This document shows positions 34,704 to 41,658 of a stretch of 64,000 nt of DNA, piece after piece; within the stretch, counting starts at the first letter, position 1, and every line of letters begins with the position of its first letter. The notes under the pieces are model-generated. The model saw only the letters and a program-made list of their open reading frames with translations. It was not told the DNA's origin and did not search any database. A program made the position numbers and the translations under genes. The stretch is taken from contig NZ_JAINRC010000018.1 of the NCBI RefSeq assembly GCF_020400655.1, forward strand, positions 62,001 through 126,000, read 5' to 3'. Origin of the DNA: Streptomyces spinosus (GTDB taxonomy: Bacteria > Actinomycetota > Actinomycetes > Streptomycetales > Streptomycetaceae).

Positions 34704-34730
34704 TGTCACATGATCCGTGCCTGCCCGGTC
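34704..34730 (+). promoter_or_regulatory. ECF41-type promoter of sigma factor 34872
   Basis: TGTCACA at 34704-34710, 16 bases, GGTC at 34727-34730, about 140 bases before the ATG. A second sigma gene in the window with the motif it probably recognises. Confidence 0.7.
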
Positions 34731-34871
34731 TGCACTGCTGAGGGCACCGAAGACCAGGCCGTCGACCGAGGGCATCCGGGACCGGGTGCTCCGTCCGCCG
34801 ACCGTCACGGACGTCGATCCAGCCGATCTCGGCGGTGGTGACACGGTGCCGTGTGAGAAGGAGGATGCCGT

Positions 34872-35774
34872 ATGGACCAGGCCGGTGACGCGGTGCCGAT
34901 CGCGGATCTGCTCGACGAACGACGGCATCTGCTCAACGTCGCCTACTGGATGCTGGGCACAGGTCCCGAGGCCGAGGACGCCGTCACCGAGGCCTACCGG
35001 CAGTGGTACGACCTGTCGGACCTCCAGAAGGCGCGCATCACCGACCCGGGTGCCTGGCTGACCGAAACCACGGGCTCCATCTGCCTGGCACGCCTCGTCC
35101 TGCCCGAGCGAGGACCCACAGGGCCGGGCGGGGAGGACGGCGACGCGGTGGCGGGACTCCACCAGGCCTGGGAGGAGGAGATCAGCGGCGCCCTGCTCGA
35201 CGCCCTGGAGGCTCTGTCCCCCACCGAGCGGGCGGCGTTCGTCCTCAACGACGTCTTCGCCATGCCACCACGAGCGGTCGCCGGCATCGTGGGGCGGACG
35301 CCACACGAATGCGCCGAACTCGCCGACCGCGCCCGCCGCAGTGTGCGTCGCACCCGCTCACACCCCACCACACCACAGCAGCACGACAGGATCGTCCGCG
35401 CGGTCCGGCGCGCCTGTGCCACGGCCGACGCCACTCATCTGGCATCCCTGCTGGCACCCGACGCCACTGCGTTCTTCGACGGTGGCGGCAAGGTGCGTGC
35501 CCTCACCCGGCCGGTGCACGGCAACCAGCACGTCGCCCGCACTCTCCTCACCCTCCTGACCCCCCGACCGCGCACGACTCTGCACCTCAGCCCGGCCAAC
35601 GGCCGTACCGCCATCGTCGTACGCCACAACGCCCAGGTAGCCGCCGTCATCAGTTTCGACATCGCCGACCACCACGTCTTCCAGGTCTGGGCCGTCCTCA
35701 ACCCCGACAAGCTGCGCACCTGGAACCGCCCCCACACCCCTGGCGCCCCCACTTCCACAGCCCTCGGAGACTGA
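34872..35774 (+). CDS. ECF41-type RNA polymerase sigma factor, divergent
   Basis: A 300-residue ECF41-like sigma factor. Region 2 reads LLNVAYWMLGTGPEAEDAVTEAYRQWYD, region 4 reads ALSPTERAAFVLNDVFAMPPRAVAGIVGRTPHECAELADRARRSVRR, and the C-terminal SnoaL-like domain keeps both ECF41 signatures, DGGGKV and NPDKL, in textbook form. The central linker is divergent and lacks the VGPWLPEPVD stretch of its two neighbours. Ribosome site GAAGGAGG. Its promoter carries the same TGTCACA-N16-GGTC motif, implying auto- or cross-regulation with 23710-24606. Confidence 0.88.
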   Translation: MDQAGDAVPIADLLDERRHLLNVAYWMLGTGPEAEDAVTEAYRQWYDLSDLQKARITDPGAWLTETTGSICLARLVLPERGPTGPGGEDGDAVAGLHQAWEEEISGALLDALEALSPTERAAFVLNDVFAMPPRAVAGIVGRTPHECAELADRARRSVRRTRSHPTTPQQHDRIVRAVRRACATADATHLASLLAPDATAFFDGGGKVRALTRPVHGNQHVARTLLTLLTPRPRTTLHLSPANGRTAIVVRHNAQVAAVISFDIADHHVFQVWAVLNPDKLRTWNRPHTPGAPTSTALGD

Positions 35775-36022
35775 GGCGCTCCCACACCGTGTGCCCGGTC
35801 AGGCCGAGAACACAGCACTTTTTCCGCTGCTCACAACAACCGGTCACGAACGACCTGTAACGGATCCGGGATGGCCCTGGTCTAAGGGGCAGACACAGTT
35901 GGAATCAATGTGACTTGTTGTGGCGTGTCCTGGAGTCGGCCGATGGGCGGACCGTCACGCCGCAGCCGTACGAGCGCGCCCGCCGGCAGCACCGGTTCGC
36001 GGGGAACGGAGCCAGAAGGATC

Positions 36023-36754
36023 ATGCATCGTGAGACGCCCTCCATGGGAGGCGACCTGGACGAGGCCGTGTCTGTCTTCGTGGAGCTCCGCCCACGTCTG
36101 TTCGCCATCGCGTACCGCGTTCTGGGCAGTGCGACGGAGGCCGAGGACGTGGTCCAGGACGTATGGATGCGCTGGCAGAGAACGGACCGCTCGGTGGTGG
36201 TGAACCCTGCGGCGTTCCTGTCGAGTGCGACGACACGGCTGGCCATCAACGTGGCCCAGTCGGCCCGGGTTCGCCGCGAAACCTACATCGGCCCCTGGTT
36301 GCCCGAGCCCGTCGACACGAGCAGCGACCCGGAGACCGGCGCGCAGCGCGCCGAGGCGCTCGAGCTGGCCCTGCTGCTCCTCCTGGAGAAGCTGAACCCG
36401 AGCGAGCGGGCCGCCTACGTACTGCGGGAGGCGTTCGACTACGGCTACGCCGAGATCGCCGAGATACTGGGCCTGACCTCTGTCAATGCCCGCAAGATCG
36501 TGAGCCGGGCCCGCAAGCACCTGTCGGCCGGGCATCGGCAGTCTGTGGACACGGCCGAGCACCGACGGCTCCTCGATGCCTTCGTCTCGGCGGCGCGGAC
36601 CGGAGACGTCGCGTCGCTGGAGGCTGTTCTGGCCCGAAGAGACGTCCGTCAGCCCGGTGGCAGGTTCTCCGGTCCCGCTCACGGTCGACAGGACAAGACG
36701 CCGGGCGCCACGCTGTCCGTCCCGGTGTTCGGTGCGTTGCTCGAAGCCGGTTGA
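36023..36754 (+). CDS. ECF41-type sigma factor lacking its C-terminal regulatory domain
   Basis: A 243-residue sigma factor very similar to the one at 23710 through regions 2 and 4 (LFAIAYRVLGSATEAEDVVQDVWMRWQ; YVLREAFDYGYAEIAEILGLTSVNARKIVSRARKHL), including VRRETYIGPWLPEPVD. After HRRLLDAFVSAARTGDVASLEAVLA the sequence changes to an unrelated Arg/Gly/Pro-rich tail of about 40 residues, so the SnoaL-like domain with DGGG and NPxKL is absent. I see no remnant of that domain in another frame before the terminator. In ECF41 proteins deletion of this domain changes activity, so this may be a deregulated or inactive form. The ATG at 36023 has AGAAGGA before it. Confidence 0.82.
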   Translation: MHRETPSMGGDLDEAVSVFVELRPRLFAIAYRVLGSATEAEDVVQDVWMRWQRTDRSVVVNPAAFLSSATTRLAINVAQSARVRRETYIGPWLPEPVDTSSDPETGAQRAEALELALLLLLEKLNPSERAAYVLREAFDYGYAEIAEILGLTSVNARKIVSRARKHLSAGHRQSVDTAEHRRLLDAFVSAARTGDVASLEAVLARRDVRQPGGRFSGPAHGRQDKTPGATLSVPVFGALLEAG

Positions 36755-36797
36755 CCTGAGGTGACGCCTGCCCTCGGGCGTCCGGCCGCGTAAGCGG

Positions 36798-36840
36798 CAG
36801 TGCTGGTCGCAGCCACTCGTTGTGGCTGCGACCAGCACTG
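36798..36840 (+). terminator. 19-bp perfect hairpin terminator overlapping the next promoter
   Basis: Arms CAGTGCTGGTCGCAGCCAC (36798-36816) and 36822-36840 are perfectly complementary with loop TCGTT. The right arm ends in the first two bases of the TGTCACA at 36839. Confidence 0.8.
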
Positions 36841-36866
36841 TCACAACACGCTTCAGACCTGTCGTC
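36839..36866 (+). promoter_or_regulatory. ECF41-type promoter of winged-helix gene 36971
   Basis: TGTCACA at 36839-36845, 17 bases, CGTC at 36863-36866, directly abutting the terminator of the truncated sigma gene. Confidence 0.65.
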
Positions 36867-36970
36867 GCCGCGCCGGCTGCTCGGCCACGGCGGGTGGCGG
36901 ACCCGGTGACACGGGCCGCCGAAGTCGCCGCACTCCATTCCTGCCTGCTGATTGGCACGAGTCCGCCGCT

Positions 36971-37522
36971 GTGCAGGTGTGCGTCACCGCTGAGGGGCTG
37001 CGCGAGGATCTGGCCCGTCTGCGGCTCCAGAAGCAGGCGCTGGAGAGGGAACTGGCCGCCGTCATGGCCCATCTGGACACCCTCCGGCAGGCCCTGGGCG
37101 CACTCCGGGTCCTGATGGCGGACCCAGCGGGTGGCGCGCCGGATCCCTTGGACACCGTTGGCGCGGCCCGAAGCCGTGCGCCGGCGCCCAGACGGGCGCA
37201 CACTCCACCGGCCGTTCGTCCCGCAGTCGCGGAAGTCACCCGGGTCTCGGGGCCGCCCGAGACCCGGCAGCGACCGGGCGTGCGGGCTCCCCGTCCCGAG
37301 GCGGCGGGGAAACGGACGTACGGCAATCTCACCGAGCAGATCCTGGAATATCTCTCACAGGCTGGCAACGGCGACGTACGCGCCCGGGACGTAGCGGCGG
37401 CACTCGGCCGTGACACCGACAACGGAAGCATCAACGCGGTGCGCAGCGCACTCGACCGTCTCGTCGGTGCGTCCCGAGTCCGGCGGACCGGCCGGGGTCT
37501 CTACCGGGCCCGGCATTCCTGA
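36971..37522 (+). CDS. coiled-coil plus winged-helix DNA-binding-like protein (paralogue)
   Basis: A 183-residue protein with the same architecture as 31317-31844: coiled coil (GLREDLARLRLQKQALERELAAVMAHLDTLRQALGALRVL), Pro/Arg-rich linker, and C-terminal winged helix (LTEQILEYLSQAGNGDVRARDVAAALGRDTDNGSINAVRSALDRLVGASRVRRTGRGLYRA). The two winged helices are nearly identical. Starts are uncertain: GTG at 36971 (or 36977) is the only reasonable choice before the conserved coiled coil, though the ribosome site is weak; the frame is open to 36800. It directly follows the truncated sigma gene and has its own ECF41-type promoter. Confidence 0.68.
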   Translation: MQVCVTAEGLREDLARLRLQKQALERELAAVMAHLDTLRQALGALRVLMADPAGGAPDPLDTVGAARSRAPAPRRAHTPPAVRPAVAEVTRVSGPPETRQRPGVRAPRPEAAGKRTYGNLTEQILEYLSQAGNGDVRARDVAAALGRDTDNGSINAVRSALDRLVGASRVRRTGRGLYRARHS

Positions 37523-37550
37523 CCGCATCCGCGGGGACGACGGTGAAACG

Positions 37551-37591
37551 GCCCCGGACGCCGTCTGCGGGGGATCGACGACGTCCGGGGC
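37551..37591 (+). terminator. hairpin after winged-helix gene 36971
   Basis: Perfect 10-bp arms GCCCCGGACG (37551-37560) and CGTCCGGGGC (37582-37591), 21-base loop. The 304-base gap 37523-37826 also holds an imperfect palindrome CACTGTGATCAGTG near 37667-37680, a possible operator. Confidence 0.55.
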
Positions 37592-37826
37592 ACTGCACCC
37601 GCTCGGCTCCTGCAGCGGGTGTGAAAGCGCTCCTGACGCTTGTCCGGGTCACCGTCCAACGTCAGGAACACTGTGATCAGTGTATCGCACTCACACAGTG
37701 CTGCGGGCCAATAGTGCAACTCGTCGGCCCCTCCGGCGATGTGTGACCGAGCGGCCCGGTAACAGTGTGATGACATGTTGCTTTTCTTGTTGGAGGGTGC
37801 CGCCCCGCAATGGATCATCGGAAGGC

Positions 37827-38744
37827 GTGAAGCACTCTTCAGCGCCGCTGTCCCCCGGCACCCACACGGTCACCGTCCCTCACGACGCCGCTTACGTCGA
37901 ACAGCGATACCACGTCGCCGGTTCGGGCCCGGTGTGCATCGCCCACTCGGGCGGACCCGGCATCAGTTGGGAATACCTGCGCATGCCCGCGCTCGAACAC
38001 AGCCTCACCATGGTGTACGTCGAGCCGGTCGGCACGGGCGCTTCCGGACGACTCCCCGATCCGCAGGACTATTCCGTGACCACATACGCGCGTCTGCTGC
38101 ACCATGTGGTCGACCACCTGGAACTGCCCGAGGTCACTCTGCTCGGTCACTCCCACGGTGGTTTCGTCGCCCAGCAGTACGCCCTCGACCACCCGGCGCG
38201 GCTCGCCGCCCTTGTCCTGTACGACACGTCGCCCGTGGCAGACGACCAGTTCTGGTCGGCGGCGGTCGCCGCCATGCAGCGCTTCGTGGACCGTCACATC
38301 GACGGCCATCCGGAGGTGGCCGGTTACGTCGCTGCCCTCACGGCCCGCCTGGACCTGCTCGACGACGACGGCACCACCGCCGTCCTGCGCAAGATCATGC
38401 CCGCCTATCTCTTCGACTACTGGGGCAGGGAGGGGGAGTTCGCACCCGCCCGCCAGTCGCTCCGGATGTACGCGGCTCCCACCCGCGGCCAGGGCACTCC
38501 GTTCGATGTCCGGGATGCCCTGCCCCGTATCACCACACCGGCGCTCGTCCTGGCCGGCAGGCAGGACTTCATCTGCGGACCCCGATGGGCCCGGCTCCTG
38601 CACGAGGCCATGCCTCAAGCGGAGTTGTCGATCCTCGAGGACACGGGACACCTCGCGCACATCGAACGGCCCGCACAGTTCAGCGATGCGGTCCTCGCCT
38701 TCCTCCGCGGTCAGGGTGTGCTGGGGGGCCGGCAGACCCCGTAG
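37827..38744 (+). CDS. proline-iminopeptidase-like alpha/beta hydrolase
   Basis: A 305-residue alpha/beta-hydrolase. VCIAHSGGPGISWEYL has the HSGGPG motif typical of proline iminopeptidases and related hydrolases, VTLLGHSHGGFVAQQYALDHP is the nucleophile elbow (GHSHGG, Ser), and LEDTGHLAHIERPAQFSDAV provides the histidine. It could be an aminopeptidase or a broader hydrolase acting on amides or esters. The start is uncertain: GTG at 37827 (VKHSSAPLSPGTHTV) places GGAAGG very close to the start, and an ATG at 37770 has no ribosome site. No ECF41-type promoter was found. Confidence 0.78.
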   Translation: MKHSSAPLSPGTHTVTVPHDAAYVEQRYHVAGSGPVCIAHSGGPGISWEYLRMPALEHSLTMVYVEPVGTGASGRLPDPQDYSVTTYARLLHHVVDHLELPEVTLLGHSHGGFVAQQYALDHPARLAALVLYDTSPVADDQFWSAAVAAMQRFVDRHIDGHPEVAGYVAALTARLDLLDDDGTTAVLRKIMPAYLFDYWGREGEFAPARQSLRMYAAPTRGQGTPFDVRDALPRITTPALVLAGRQDFICGPRWARLLHEAMPQAELSILEDTGHLAHIERPAQFSDAVLAFLRGQGVLGGRQTP

Positions 38745-38796
38745 CCGTGGCGCCTGACAACGGTGTGCGGACGGCCACAGGGTGGCTGCTCCGCGG

Positions 38797-38832
38797 GCGT
38801 CGCGCGGCGCCGCCGATGGCGCGGCGCGACGC
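38797..38832 (+). terminator. hairpin after hydrolase 37827-38744
   Basis: Arms GCGTCGCGC (38797-38805) and GCGCGACGC (38824-38832) with a GC-rich 18-base loop. It lies between convergent genes. Confidence 0.5.
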
Positions 38833-38993
38833 GCCGAAGGGGTGACGAAGGCGTCAGGCAGCACGGCGCGGCGATCCGATGCGCCGGTACCGAGAACTGG
38901 GCGGACCCATGACGCGAGCGACGACGGTGCCGGGTCCGCCGGCCGCGCGACCGAGCCGACCAGTTCCGGCGCAGCCCCTTCGGAAGGCGGACA

Positions 38994-41375
38994 TCACTCG
39001 TGGCGAATGGCCTCCACTCGGGTCACCTGCCGCAAGGTCGGCAGCGTCGACAGGGTCACCAGCAGGACCGATCCCGCGCCGATACCGGTCATGGCCAGCA
39101 TGCTGCCCCAGTCGAACACCACCGTACGGCCGACGAGGTGGAGGAGGGTGCCGCCGAGCGCCGTTCCGACCACGCTCGCCACCAGCATTCCGATCGCCAC
39201 GGGCAGCGCTGTCTGCCACAACACCGAGCCGCTGAGGGTGCGCCGTCGAGCGCCCACGGCGACGAGCATGGCCATGACGCGTTTCTGGTCCCGCAGTTGT
39301 TCGACGGCACCGATCAGCATGCTGGTGGCGATCAGGAGCAGGACGACGGCCACTCCGGCGAGCAAGGCGCGCCTGATGCTGCTCAGGGCCGTGTCCTCCT
39401 TGTGGTCGTCCGGGAAGTCGACCTGGAAGCGGGGGTTCAACCGGACCGCGGCGGTGCGGATGCGGTCTTGGACGTCTTCTCGGGAAGTCCGGTACGCGAC
39501 GCTCACGGCAGGCGTCGCGTGTGCGGTCGCGGTCGTGCCGGCGGCGCCGGGAGTGGCGAGCAGCATCGTTTCGGGAAAGGCGCCTTGCGGGTTTCCCGGC
39601 CTTGCCCGGACCGTGGCGGTGATCCGGGGCACCCGCCAGACCGGGCCGCTCTCGCCCATGCGCATCCTCGTGCCGGTCTCCCACTCGGTCATGTCGTGCG
39701 TGCCCCCGTTGCGGGGCGTGACCAGGAAGGCGTCGCCACCCGAGCACGTGGACACGGAGGCCAGGAGACGAAGTTCCGCGCAGCCGGCGATGCGTACGGT
39801 CTGCGGGATGCCTTGGGGTCTTTCACTCACCTGCATCTCACTGAAGGCGACGGCCCGTGTTACTCCGGGAGTCCGGGCGAGGAGAGGAGCGTACGGCTTC
39901 TCACCCTGGGCTCCGACCAGACGGACCACGCTGACCCGCGTGTCCGGCGCCGACCGTGCCTGTGGGGTGGACGGGTGGTTACCCGTAGGGCTGTGGGCGA
40001 TACCGGTGAAAAGGGTCTGCAACGCTATGGCCCCGGCGACGGCAACGACGATGCCGTTGACCGATCGGGTGGACGCTTCGCCGTGCGACCGCAGCCTGCG
40101 CATCGCGAGCTGCCAGGAAAGGGGGCCCGACCCGCCGACCCGTTCGGTGAACCGCTCGAGGAGCCACGGAATGACAGCGGTCACGCCCACGAGCAGCGCG
40201 AGCATTCCGGCGACCACGGTGACGACGCCTGCCGTGCTCCGAACCTGCGTCGCGTCCCGGACGGACGTCCGCAGGAGCAACAGGCCGAACAGGGGCAGGG
40301 CGACGCGCCACCACAGTCGCCGCTTGGCGGTGACGGACCTGCGCACCACTCCCAGCGGTTCGGCGACCACCTTGTTCATCGCCAGATGAGCGCTGATCAG
40401 GGACAGACAGGGCACGGCGACGACCACCACGGCGGCCAGGGACGGCTCGGGGGTGAGGTCCCGCGGGAAGACACTGAGTCCCTGGACATCGACCAGTTCG
40501 ACGAACCGGCGTCCCACCGCGAACAGCGCCGCGCCCACGACGATGCCGATGAGGGAGCTGACCAGCGCCTCACCGGCGGCGATGCGGGCCGTCATGCCGC
40601 GGTCCGCGCCGATCAGCCGCAGAGCCGCCAGCCGCCTGTCGCGGTGTTCACCGCCGAACCTCATGGCCGCGGCGATGAACACGGCGACCGGGGTGAGCAG
40701 TACCACGATGCCGACGACGGTGAGCAGGACGAGATCGGGGGCCAGGGGTTTGTCCGCATAGACCTTGCCGAAGTGGTCGAGCCGCCGTGCGCCCGCCACG
40801 CCGCTCTCCATGTGCTCGCCGCCCAGGAAGAAGACGTACTCGCCGGGGCCGAGCAGACCCGAGTCGTTCACCTCTCCTGCGACCGGGTGGTCGAGGCGGG
40901 CACGCAACAGTCCGTTCGCGGGCTGCGCGAGCAGTCGGCCGAGGGCCGGTGACACGACCATTTCGCCTGGCTGTGGATACCTGTCGAGTCCGGGTGGCAA
41001 GGGGGCGTCGGGCCCCTCGGGTTCCACGAGCCGGCCGCGGATCACAACACCGCGGAAGACGGTGTCGATGTCGCTCACCAGTACGGTGCGCTGGGAAGCC
41101 GCTACGACCCGGTCGTCCAGGTTGACGTCGATGCGTCCGTGGATGCGCGCGTCGCGATGATGCCGGGCCGTGGGCACCGATGCCGCGAGCAGCACCACGG
41201 CGACACCGATTCCGATCCCCGCGGCCATCAGGACTGTGCGTACCGCGCTGCCCCGGCCGCCGGTCAGGGCGAGCCTTGCTCCCAGGGCGAGTGCGCGAAG
41301 CCCGCCGAGGCGCTTTCGGCGTCGCCGCGCCGGAGCCGGGACCGGACCGAGTCGGTCTTGCCGACGTGGGCTCAC
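38994..41375 (-). CDS. FtsX-type ABC transporter permease without adjacent ATPase
   Basis: A 793-residue permease with two FtsX/MacB-like domains. An N-terminal helix (AVRTVLMAAGIGIGVAVVLLAAS) anchors an extracytoplasmic region; helices near the middle (VLLTVVGIVVLLTPVAVFIAAAMRFGGEHRDRRLAALRLIGA) and at the C terminus (SIRRALLAGVAVVLLLIATSMLIGAVEQLRDQKRVMAMLVAVGARRRTL) carry the family's REIGxLRAxGA-like cytoplasmic coupling loops. The GTG at 41375 follows GAGAGGAAG; the frame remains open into the pheA remnant upstream, which is why longer starts should be discounted. No ATP-binding subunit lies in the window, so it either uses a distant ATPase or is an orphan left by rearrangement. Confidence 0.82.
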   Translation of the reverse strand: MSPRRQDRLGPVPAPARRRRKRLGGLRALALGARLALTGGRGSAVRTVLMAAGIGIGVAVVLLAASVPTARHHRDARIHGRIDVNLDDRVVAASQRTVLVSDIDTVFRGVVIRGRLVEPEGPDAPLPPGLDRYPQPGEMVVSPALGRLLAQPANGLLRARLDHPVAGEVNDSGLLGPGEYVFFLGGEHMESGVAGARRLDHFGKVYADKPLAPDLVLLTVVGIVVLLTPVAVFIAAAMRFGGEHRDRRLAALRLIGADRGMTARIAAGEALVSSLIGIVVGAALFAVGRRFVELVDVQGLSVFPRDLTPEPSLAAVVVVAVPCLSLISAHLAMNKVVAEPLGVVRRSVTAKRRLWWRVALPLFGLLLLRTSVRDATQVRSTAGVVTVVAGMLALLVGVTAVIPWLLERFTERVGGSGPLSWQLAMRRLRSHGEASTRSVNGIVVAVAGAIALQTLFTGIAHSPTGNHPSTPQARSAPDTRVSVVRLVGAQGEKPYAPLLARTPGVTRAVAFSEMQVSERPQGIPQTVRIAGCAELRLLASVSTCSGGDAFLVTPRNGGTHDMTEWETGTRMRMGESGPVWRVPRITATVRARPGNPQGAFPETMLLATPGAAGTTATAHATPAVSVAYRTSREDVQDRIRTAAVRLNPRFQVDFPDDHKEDTALSSIRRALLAGVAVVLLLIATSMLIGAVEQLRDQKRVMAMLVAVGARRRTLSGSVLWQTALPVAIGMLVASVVGTALGGTLLHLVGRTVVFDWGSMLAMTGIGAGSVLLVTLSTLPTLRQVTRVEAIRHE

Positions 41376-41399
41376 TGACTTCCTCTCATGCTGCCGCGG

Positions 41400-41653
41400 A
41401 GCCGTGTAGCTCTTGATCTTGGTGAGGTTCACGCCGCTGCTGGCGAACCCGCCGAATGCCTTGTACAGCGCACTGGGGATGTTGGGCACGCGGAAGAACA
41501 GACTCGTCGTCGTCGGTTTCCCGGTCTGCGGGGCCGGAGTGGCCTGGCTCGACTGAAGCCGGTGCAGGGCAGTTCGCCACCTGGCGGGTACAGGGCGTTC
41601 GCGGCGGGCGCCGAGTTGGAGCCCGGTCCGCCCCGGTGTGCGACAGTGGTCAC
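41400..41653 (-). pseudogene. prephenate dehydratase (pheA) remnant with internal deletion
   Basis: Two separated pieces of one pheA gene survive in different frames. From the GTG at 41653 (AGGAAGGG upstream) about 33 residues read VTTVAHRGGPGSNSAPAANA, then LYPPGGELPCTGF, matching the N terminus of prephenate dehydratases (xAxxGxPGxNSxxA..YPxxExLPCxxF). From about 41530 to 41400 a different frame reads GKPTTTSLFFRVPNIPSALY, then KAFGGFASSGVNLTKIKSY, the ACT regulatory domain that ends PheA. The intervening catalytic region, roughly 160 residues, is missing. It follows the acyl-CoA-dehydrogenase-like gene by 5 bases, so it was once an operon member. Confidence 0.75.
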
Positions 41654-41658
41654 GTTCT

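Noticed and set aside
34872-35774. Reading the sigma factor as a nuclear-transport-factor-like enzyme because of its SnoaL-like C-terminus
   Set aside because: Regions 2 and 4 precede it, and DGGGKV plus NPDKL are the recognised ECF41 signatures.
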